A stretch of 5,011 nt of DNA from Mucilaginibacter sp. UBA4741. Its GTDB lineage: Bacteria > Bacteroidota > Bacteroidia > Sphingobacteriales > Sphingobacteriaceae. The stretch covers positions 12,084 to 17,094 of the forward strand of contig DHIR01000063.1 of the NCBI GenBank assembly GCA_002403905.1, written 5' to 3'. Both the position numbers and the translations under genes were made by a program. Shown here one piece after another: positions 1 to 5,011 of this stretch (position 1 is the stretch's first letter; every line of letters starts with the position of its first letter). Below the pieces are notes generated by a model. It had not been told where the DNA came from and did not search any database. It was given only the letters and a program-made list of their open reading frames with translations.

Positions 1-1516
1 TCTCAGTGGTTTTATTTCCATCAACCATTAAAATAGGGGTGTTTGAGTTTTTTACCTGAGGGTGCAGCCATAACAGATTCTGGCAATTGATCAATTTTAA
101 AGTTGAGTTATTGATCGGCTGGTCCTCAGTATTTAGCAAATTTATTTGCACGTCCTTTACATCATCCATTATAATGTTAGGCCGCTCATCACTATTGCGG
201 GTTTGCAAGGTGATATTATTTAATGAGATACCTTTAACGTGTCTGATATAAAATCCGCTTGATGGTAATACCGCGCCAAACATCCTGTTTTCAGGATACC
301 CGGTTGCATTTTCGGCTGGCTTGATATTGGCTTCGTCAGCGGTGCCGTTACCTAACGTGCTTATTTTGATGTTGTTTAACTGCACATTCTCAACATCATA
401 CCCAGGGAAGCCGGTAATGCTTGAAGTGATCTTGCTATGACTAACCGCCGTTATATTGCTGATAATTACATTGCGCAAATGCCCCGGAACATAAGGCTCT
501 GACCCCTTGTATCTTAACGAACCCCGGTTACCAAACCTGATGAAAATAGGCGTTTGTATATCTTCCATATTAACATTGTTTATAACAACGTTATCGGTAA
601 AGCCGCCATCAACATTTTCGATAGCTATGCCTGATAGCACGGTTATGGGCTGATCTAAAAATTTAATACCTTTTATCCAATGCCTAAACAGATCTTGCGA
701 TGCTTTATGGATAGTTATATTACTGATATTGATGTTTTTAAAACCGCTTCTTGAACCGGTGCCAAATTTAATAGCGTTACAATTTGATGCTACGGTGCAA
801 TTACGGATAGTAACATTCTCGCAAGGTATTTTCGGATCATCGCTTTTTAAGCAAATACCATCATCGTCCGAATCTATGTTGCAATCTTCTATCAGTACAT
901 TTTTACTGTCGATATCAATGCCATCATTATTTAAGTTGGAATGATTGTAAATCTGTACACCTTTCATGTGCAGGTTTACGCAGCGCACGTAGGTTTCCAT
1001 CCAATGCGGCGAGTTTAATAAATGCACATTCAATATCTCCACATCCTTACAGCCAATCATAGTAATTATGTTAGGACGGACACCTTTATAACCCGGCGCG
1101 GTATCGTCACCTAACTGAAAAGCAGGCGCAGCACCATTGCCATTAATTGTACCCGGCCCGGCAAGCGAAATTCGGTTGGCGTTTATAGCGACAATAACAG
1201 CCCAGGTTACTTTTTTTCCTTCAGGAGTTATTTGGTCGGGATAGTCTTTTGCTTCGGGGCTGGCCTTTATTTCGGCACCTTCCATCAGGTAAAGGGTCAC
1301 ATCATTTTTAAGAACGATAGTGCCCGACATGAAAACTCCGGCTGGCACAATAACGCGTCCGCCATGTTGGGTACTGCATTTATCTATAGCCGCTTGTATA
1401 GCTTTGGTGTTTAGTGTTTTCCCATCAGCTTTAGCGCCAAAAGTCAGGATGTTATAGTCGGCAGAAAACCCTGAAAGGGAAATACATAGTAGTAAACAGG
1501 TAAAGAATGCTTTCAT
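1..1516 (-). CDS. Secreted GH28-like right-handed beta-helix glycosidase, C-terminus cut by window edge
   Basis: The frame is open from the ATG at 1516 to the left window edge, giving 505 residues with no stop. Residues 1-19 look like a Sec signal peptide: Lys2, a hydrophobic core, then Gly-Phe-Ser-Ala with cleavage near Ala19, so the enzyme should be exported. Next comes the N-terminal opening typical of pectinase-fold proteins (NILTFGAKADGKT, from residue 22, then a GGRVIVPAG turn). Many short rungs of the type N-x-x-I-x-N-I follow, indicating a parallel beta-helix. GH28-like signatures are NSPHW at 168-172, NNDGIDID at 196-203 and DSDDDGICLKS at 215-225, which supplies the candidate catalytic aspartates D198, D218 and D219. 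The usual GHG histidine position appears to be Asn247 (CNAIKFGTGS), and the Arg-Ile-Lys motif seems replaced by IENVDGG (299-305). GH28 enzymes hydrolyse galacturonide or related glycosidic bonds in pectin; the substrate here is uncertain. No Shine-Dalgarno sequence is seen. The start lies 90 bases after the uxuA stop, beyond a terminator-like hairpin. Confidence 0.86.
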   Translation of the reverse strand, partial: MKAFFTCLLLCISLSGFSADYNILTFGAKADGKTLNTKAIQAAIDKCSTQHGGRVIVPAGVFMSGTIVLKNDVTLYLMEGAEIKASPEAKDYPDQITPEGKKVTWAVIVAINANRISLAGPGTINGNGAAPAFQLGDDTAPGYKGVRPNIITMIGCKDVEILNVHLLNSPHWMETYVRCVNLHMKGVQIYNHSNLNNDGIDIDSKNVLIEDCNIDSDDDGICLKSDDPKIPCENVTIRNCTVASNCNAIKFGTGSRSGFKNINISNITIHKASQDLFRHWIKGIKFLDQPITVLSGIAIENVDGGFTDNVVINNVNMEDIQTPIFIRFGNRGSLRYKGSEPYVPGHLRNVIISNITAVSHSKITSSITGFPGYDVENVQLNNIKISTLGNGTADEANIKPAENATGYPENRMFGAVLPSSGFYIRHVKGISLNNITLQTRNSDERPNIIMDDVKDVQINLLNTEDQPINNSTLKLINCQNLLWLHPQVKNSNTPILMVDGNKTTE

Positions 1517-1542
1517 ACTAAATAGCTTAATTGGTTAGGTAA

Positions 1543-1581
1543 TATTAAAAAGAAAAGCCCACAGTATTACGCTATGGGCTT
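1543..1581 (-). terminator. Intrinsic terminator-like hairpin after uxuA
   Basis: Read on the minus strand, AAGCCCATAG (1581-1572) pairs with CTGTGGGCTT (1564-1555). This gives a 10-bp stem with one U-G wobble and a 7-base loop. A T-rich run, TTCTTTTTAAT, follows directly. The hairpin starts 25 bases after the uxuA stop codon and ends before the GH28-like start, so it probably ends or attenuates the uxuA transcript. Confidence 0.82.
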
Positions 1582-1606
1582 GTAAATATTGCGATACAAA
1601 TTAATA

Positions 1607-2803
1607 CTAGCTATCTAACAAACTCCTTTTTACACCCAACTCCAAACCACGTAACTCTGCCAATCCCTTTAACCGGCCAATAACCGAATAACCGGGGAAG
1701 GTATCATAATTAAAATCATCTAATAATTTATGTCCATGATCCGGGCGCATAGGGATGGCAATATCTGTACGGCCCGCTTCTTGTCTTTTCTTTTGTTCAA
1801 GCACCAGGTTTTTCATTACGGCATACATATCTGTACTGCCTTCTAAGTGGTTATCCTCATAAAAACTGCCGTCATCCTCACGTTTAACGTTACGCAGGTG
1901 CAGGAAATGGAAATGCTGGCCCAATCTTTCAACTATACCCGGCAAATCATTATCGCCACGGGCACCTAACGACCCGGTGCAGAAGGTTAGGCCGTTGCTT
2001 GGCGAAGGTGCGGCATTAACCACATCATTCAAATCTTTTTCTGTTGATACGATCCTCGGCAAACCAAATATCGGGAACGGCGGATCGTCAGGGTGTACGC
2101 ACATCTTTATACCTAACCTTTCGGCATCGGGTATAATGGCTTGTAAAAAATAGGCCATATTGGCCTTTAAAGCAGCAGCGTCTACACCATCGTATCTGCT
2201 CAGGAAACCTCTGAACTGCTCAATAGTCATTACATCTTTGGTGCCCGGCAAGCCGGCCATCATGTTATTGGTTAGGGTTGTGATTTCTTGGCTACTTAAA
2301 CTGTCCAGGTATTTTTTTGCGGCTTGTTGCTCTTCGGCTGTAAATTCGTTAAAGGCTTCGGGACGCTCTAATATATAAAGATCAAAAGCCCGCCATGCCG
2401 GGGCATGAAAACGCAGGGCAGAAGCACCGTTTGGCAAACGGTAGTCTATATCACTACGTGTCCAGTCAAGCACAGGCATAAAGTTGTAGCATACTGTTTT
2501 TATACCTGCGGCAGATAGGTTCTTTAGCGTTTCTATATAGTTTTTGATATGCTGCTCACGCTCTGGCTCGGCGGTTTTAATGCTGTCGTGCACATTAACG
2601 CTCTCTACAACCGACCATGTAAAGCCACCTGCTTCTATAATATCCTTACGTTTTTTTATCTCATCCAGGCTCCATACTTCGCCTGTTGGGATATGGTGCA
2701 AGGCGTTAACAATGCCGGTAGCACCTGTATGACTTACGGCGGCTAGTGTAACCGCGTCATTAGGGCCATACCAGCGGAAAGTTTGTTCTAAATTACTGAT
2801 CAT
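1607..2803 (-). CDS. uxuA: Mannonate dehydratase UxuA
   Basis: This 398-residue cytoplasmic enzyme converts D-mannonate to 2-keto-3-deoxy-D-gluconate in the glucuronate (hexuronate) pathway. The length matches the family (E. coli UxuA is about 394). Family hallmarks run along the whole protein: FRWYGPND (9-16), GATGIVNALHHIP (27-39), GEVWSLDEIKKRK (41-53), WSVVESVNVH (63-72) and YNFMPVLDWTR (106-116). The likely divalent-metal ligands of this TIM-barrel family are present: His237 in MCVHPDDPP, Cys275 in FCTGS, His302 in FLHLRN and Asp355 in RPDHGH. The metal assignment comes from family knowledge and spacing. The ATG at 2803 is chosen because the conserved N-terminus begins directly after it; the leader is AT-rich with no Shine-Dalgarno sequence. 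The gene is flanked by two terminators, so it is probably transcribed alone or with partial read-through into the GH28-like gene. The fructuronate reductase (uxuB) that would make its substrate is not in the window. Confidence 0.98.
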   Translation of the reverse strand: MISNLEQTFRWYGPNDAVTLAAVSHTGATGIVNALHHIPTGEVWSLDEIKKRKDIIEAGGFTWSVVESVNVHDSIKTAEPEREQHIKNYIETLKNLSAAGIKTVCYNFMPVLDWTRSDIDYRLPNGASALRFHAPAWRAFDLYILERPEAFNEFTAEEQQAAKKYLDSLSSQEITTLTNNMMAGLPGTKDVMTIEQFRGFLSRYDGVDAAALKANMAYFLQAIIPDAERLGIKMCVHPDDPPFPIFGLPRIVSTEKDLNDVVNAAPSPSNGLTFCTGSLGARGDNDLPGIVERLGQHFHFLHLRNVKREDDGSFYEDNHLEGSTDMYAVMKNLVLEQKKRQEAGRTDIAIPMRPDHGHKLLDDFNYDTFPGYSVIGRLKGLAELRGLELGVKRSLLDS

Positions 2804-2859
2804 TATTAGGTGATGTTATCAGATACAAATAAACATTATTTTAGGCAATGGGGAATAAT

Positions 2860-3076
2860 TTGTTTGATTTTGTTTCACGAAAATATAAGACAGATGAAAC
2901 AAATGAAACAAAATTTTTAGTCAACTATTTGAATTGTATCTATTTATGAAAACGTAGTGAAACAAAATAAAACAACTTATTCGTTAGTTATTTTATAGGC
3001 AATTTTGATACATTGAATTGATAGTCAAATAATTACAAATAGGCTGATTTTGATATAGTGAAAAAAGATGAAACAA
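2860..3076. promoter_or_regulatory. Array of paired TGAAACAA boxes upstream of uxuA (putative operator region)
   Basis: This lies in the 290-base AT-rich stretch between the symporter terminator and uxuA, which has no gene. The octamer TGAAACAA occurs exactly at 2895-2902, 2904-2911, 2958-2965 and 3069-3076, and inverted (TTGTTTCA) at 2870-2877. Each copy has an exact or near-copy partner 9-10 bases away: 2895/2904, 2958/2968 (TAAAACAA), 3059 (TGAAAAAA)/3069 and, inverted, 2860 (TTGTTTGA)/2870. I noticed no other copy of the octamer in the window. Same-face direct repeats one helical turn apart suit a regulator with two DNA-reading units, such as an AraC-type domain or dimeric response regulator; the protein is unknown. 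The only downstream gene is uxuA, whose start is 57 bases from the nearest box. No clear TTTG / TAnnTTTG promoter was found here. Confidence 0.5.
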
Positions 3077-3088
3077 GAATATTTGTTT

Positions 3089-3122
3089 AATAAAAAAGTC
3101 CCGGTTTTTGGCCGGGACTTTT
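3089..3122 (-). terminator. Strong intrinsic terminator after the symporter gene
   Basis: On the minus strand an 11-bp perfect stem, AAAAGTCCCGG (3122-3112) with CCGGGACTTTT (3104-3094), closes a 7-base loop, and the T run continues as TTATT. It begins 21 bases past the symporter stop codon. The A-rich 5' flank could also let it act on plus-strand transcripts, but no plus-strand gene is present. It separates the symporter and uxuA transcription units. Confidence 0.93.
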
Positions 3123-3143
3123 ATTGTTATTAGCTATTATCTC

Positions 3144-4817
3144 TTACCAGAACATAGAGTACAAAGCAACCAATATACCGCCAATTATAAGGGTGCCTAC
3201 TGCAAAACTTTTTGATGTTTTGAACATGCTTGGATCTACTTCTAACCCGTGAACTTTTTTGCCATCAGCGTTCTCTATCATTGATATGATATACATACCT
3301 ACAACGCAAATCAGGAACACAAATCCCATACGGTCAATAAACGGCATTTCATAAACACCCGCCGCGTTTTTAGCGGAAAAGCCGGATGATGCCAGCCCCT
3401 GAAGGTTGATATACATAGGCATAACTTTAAATCCAACAGATAAAATAAACCCACCAACCGTAGCAAATAAAGCCGCGCTTGATGTGGTTTTTTTCCAGAA
3501 GAAACCCAAAATAAACATGGCAAATATACCCGGCGATACAAAGCCCGTATACTCCTGTATGTATTGGAAGCCACCTTTTTTGTCAATGCCTAAATGGGTA
3601 CATAAAACAATACCTAATAACATGGCTATAACCACAGTTATTTTGCCAACAACAACTAAATTTTTATCGGTCGAGCCCGGATTGATCTTTTTGTAAACAT
3701 CTAAAGTAAATATGGTAGCTATACTGTTTGCCTTACCCGCCAATGAGGCTACAACCGCAGCAGTTAATGCTGCGAATGATAAACCTTTTAAACCAGAAGG
3801 CAATAAGTTTAGCAAGATTGGATATGACTTGTCCGGATTTACTTCGCCGCCGATAGTCATTTTACTAGCGAAGTCAAATACGTCCTGTTTGTACAAGATA
3901 AATGCGGCTATACCCGGCAACACTACAATTACGGGCATTAATAATTTTAAGAAAGCCGCGAAAAGGATACCACCGCGAGCTGTTTTTAAATCGGCACCTA
4001 ACGCACGTTGGGTAATGTATTGGTTACAGCCCCAATAGTTTAAGTTAACAATCCACATACCGCCAATTAATACGCTCAGGCCCGGTAGGTCGAGGTAGTT
4101 GGGGTTGTCGGTTTTAAAGATCATGTGGAAGTGATCGCCGGCTTGCGACTTCATTACCGACAAGCCATGTAAAAAGCCACCGCCACCAAAGTGGTCAGAT
4201 ACCAGGTTAACAGCAATATAGGTAGTTACCAAACCACCCAGTATTAAAAAGAATACTTGTATAACGTCTGTATAACCAATTACTTTCATACCACCCAGGG
4301 TGATAATTACAGCGAATATGGCCATGCCCCAAATACAGGCATTTATGCTAACGCCCGATATACTGCTTACTGCCAATGCACCTAAATACAGTATAGAGGT
4401 TAGGTTAACCACCACATATAATAACAGCCAGAAAATAGCCATGATCATTGCTACCGTACCATTATACCGCTGGTTAAGAAACTGCGGCATAGTGAATATC
4501 TTGTTTTTAAGATATACTGGGATAAAGAAAACCGCTACAATTATCAATGTAGCAGCAGCCATCCACTCGTAAGTAGCAATGGCAAGACCCATTTTAAAGC
4601 CCGAACCGCTCATGCCTATAAATTGCTCGGCCGAGATGTTTGATGCGATAAGTGAGGCGCCAATGGCCCACCAGGTAAGCGAACCTTCTGCTAAGAAATA
4701 ATCTTTAGAGGTAGCATCCGCGTTGTGCTTGCGTCTGTAAACCCAAAATCCGTAAATGGCAACAACACAAAAGTAAATTGCAAATACTACATAATCGCCG
4801 TTTGTCAGCTTATTCAT
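3144..4817 (-). CDS. Sodium/sugar symporter of the SSS family, vSGLT-like
   Basis: This 557-residue inner-membrane transporter couples Na+ entry to sugar uptake. It resembles the Vibrio galactose transporter vSGLT over its whole length (from memory, about 543 residues and 14 membrane helices). Shared stretches include LIASNISAEQFIGMSGSG (56-73), YEWM (83-86), GYTDVIQVFFLILGG (181-195), the NYWGCNQY segment (260-267), AFLKLLMP (288-295), FQYIQEYTGFVSPG (417-430) and the GFFWKKTTS loop (438-446). The vSGLT sugar contacts Asn64, Gln69, Glu88, Asn260, Lys294 and Gln428 correspond to Asn60, Gln65, Glu84, Asn258, Lys291 and Gln421. The inner-gate tyrosine is Tyr261. Of the paired TM8 serines at the sodium site, one is kept (Ser358) and one is Ala357. 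The ATG at 4817 is preferred to an upstream in-frame TTG at 4847, because that codon lies inside the promoter and adds ten non-conserved residues. With uxuA next door, the substrate may be a uronate or related sugar rather than galactose; this is inference. Confidence 0.96.
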   Translation of the reverse strand: MNKLTNGDYVVFAIYFCVVAIYGFWVYRRKHNADATSKDYFLAEGSLTWWAIGASLIASNISAEQFIGMSGSGFKMGLAIATYEWMAAATLIIVAVFFIPVYLKNKIFTMPQFLNQRYNGTVAMIMAIFWLLLYVVVNLTSILYLGALAVSSISGVSINACIWGMAIFAVIITLGGMKVIGYTDVIQVFFLILGGLVTTYIAVNLVSDHFGGGGFLHGLSVMKSQAGDHFHMIFKTDNPNYLDLPGLSVLIGGMWIVNLNYWGCNQYITQRALGADLKTARGGILFAAFLKLLMPVIVVLPGIAAFILYKQDVFDFASKMTIGGEVNPDKSYPILLNLLPSGLKGLSFAALTAAVVASLAGKANSIATIFTLDVYKKINPGSTDKNLVVVGKITVVIAMLLGIVLCTHLGIDKKGGFQYIQEYTGFVSPGIFAMFILGFFWKKTTSSAALFATVGGFILSVGFKVMPMYINLQGLASSGFSAKNAAGVYEMPFIDRMGFVFLICVVGMYIISMIENADGKKVHGLEVDPSMFKTSKSFAVGTLIIGGILVALYSMFW

Positions 4818-4821
4818 TTTT

Positions 4822-4862
4822 ATATAAAGTTTATAATGGTTTGACAATTATAAACTTTATAT
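4822..4862. promoter_or_regulatory. Double palindrome overlapping the symporter promoter (putative operator)
   Basis: Bases 4822-4837 and 4847-4862 form a perfect 16-bp inverted repeat with a 9-base spacer. Each arm also holds its own 13-base palindrome: TATAAAGTTTATA at 4823-4835 and TATAAACTTTATA at 4849-4861, with centres 26 bases apart. The right-hand one lies between the predicted -33 and -7 elements and overlaps the -7. The other covers the predicted transcription start and leader, ending five bases before the symporter ATG. This placement suits a repressor with two dimer sites. A leader hairpin is less likely, because one arm would lie upstream of the predicted start of the RNA. The binding protein is unknown. 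Confidence 0.6.
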
Positions 4863-4876
4863 CACGTTTTATCAAA
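4845..4876 (-). promoter_or_regulatory. Bacteroidota-type promoter for the symporter
   Basis: On the minus strand, TTTG (4876-4873) is followed after exactly 20 bases by TATAATTG (4852-4845). This matches the Bacteroidota sigma-factor consensus TTTG / 19-21 bases / TAnnTTTG with one mismatch at a specified -7 position. Transcription would start near 4837-4841 and leave a leader of about 20-25 bases before the ATG at 4817. Confidence 0.6.
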
Positions 4877-4924
4877 CTATATATGGGGTTTGTTACATTT
4901 TGTATAAAACCAAATTATAAAAAT

Positions 4925-5011
4925 TGTCATTTCGAGCGCTAGCGAGAAATCTATACACGGTAATGAGGCGACTTTGCTATGAATAGATTTCTCTCTTCGT
5001 TCGAAATGACA
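4925..5011. repeat. Palindromic interspersed repeat (REP/MITE-like)
   Basis: The two ends are inverted copies of each other. TGTCATTTCGA (4925-4935) pairs perfectly with TCGAAATGACA (5001-5011), and an inner block GAGAAATCTAT (4944-4954) pairs perfectly with 4983-4993. A short imperfect segment separates the blocks, with one extra base in the left arm, and the centre is a 28-base loop. No coding sequence is inside. The ends resemble 'GTCATTTCGA...GAGAAATCT' palindromes that I recall as multi-copy intergenic repeats in Sphingobacteriaceae and Flavobacteriaceae. Copy number cannot be seen here. The right end coincides with the window edge, so the element could extend further. Confidence 0.72.

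Noticed and set aside
729..1414. Plus-strand open frames at 729-944 and 1232-1414
   Set aside because: They lie entirely opposite the GH28-like gene, have no recognisable domain, and the minus-strand frame is clearly the coding one.
2160..2746. Plus-strand open frames opposite uxuA
   Set aside because: They are antisense shadows of a highly conserved enzyme; their sequences show no family features.
2826..2833. TTTATTTG on the minus strand as a uxuA -7 element
   Set aside because: It is close to TAnnTTTG and at a plausible distance from the ATG, but no TTTG lies 19-21 bases upstream, so it is too weak to call.
2920..3029. Possible long-range inverted similarity between about 2920-2940 and 3007-3029
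   Set aside because: Only short blocks (GATACA, ATAGT) match after gaps, which is not convincing in AT-rich sequence.
3311..4572. Open frames on both strands overlapping the symporter (3311-3586 minus; 3406-3696, 3712-4038 and 4300-4572 plus)
   Set aside because: All overlap the vSGLT-like coding frame and have no independent support.
4818..4847. In-frame N-terminal extension of the symporter starting at 4847
   Set aside because: The first codon is TTG, not ATG. It lies within the predicted -7 element and the palindromic repeat, and the added residues do not match the family N-terminus. The ATG at 4817 fits better.

Overview
The window fits a Bacteroidota genome, most likely a soil or plant-associated member of the Sphingobacteriaceae (Pedobacter or Mucilaginibacter type). 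This rests on moderate-to-low GC, AT-rich leaders without Shine-Dalgarno sequences, a promoter of the TTTG / TAnnTTTG type, and carbohydrate-utilisation gene content. The genus is inferred from general resemblance, not from a database match.

All three genes are on the minus strand, so they are transcribed from right to left. From the right edge the order is: a palindromic interspersed repeat (4925-5011); a promoter overlaid by a double palindrome; a vSGLT-like sodium/sugar symporter (4817-3144); a strong intrinsic terminator; a 290-base AT-rich regulatory region with several copies of a TGAAACAA box; mannonate dehydratase uxuA (2803-1607); a second terminator-like hairpin; and a secreted GH28-like beta-helix glycosidase (1516 to beyond base 1), cut by the left window edge.

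Together they look like part of a uronic-acid or acidic-polysaccharide utilisation locus. The exported GH28-like enzyme would release sugars outside the cytoplasm, the symporter would carry a sugar across the inner membrane, and UxuA would dehydrate D-mannonate to 2-keto-3-deoxygluconate. UxuA serves the glucuronate/fructuronate branch, whereas classical GH28 enzymes release galacturonate. The GH28-like protein lacks canonical active-site residues, so its substrate should not be assumed to be polygalacturonate.

The least ordinary features are regulatory. One is a set of paired TGAAACAA boxes about one helical turn apart upstream of uxuA. The other is two 13-bp palindromes, which together form a perfect 16-bp inverted repeat, lying directly on the predicted symporter promoter. 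No RNA gene, CRISPR array, insertion-sequence transposase or phage gene was seen.
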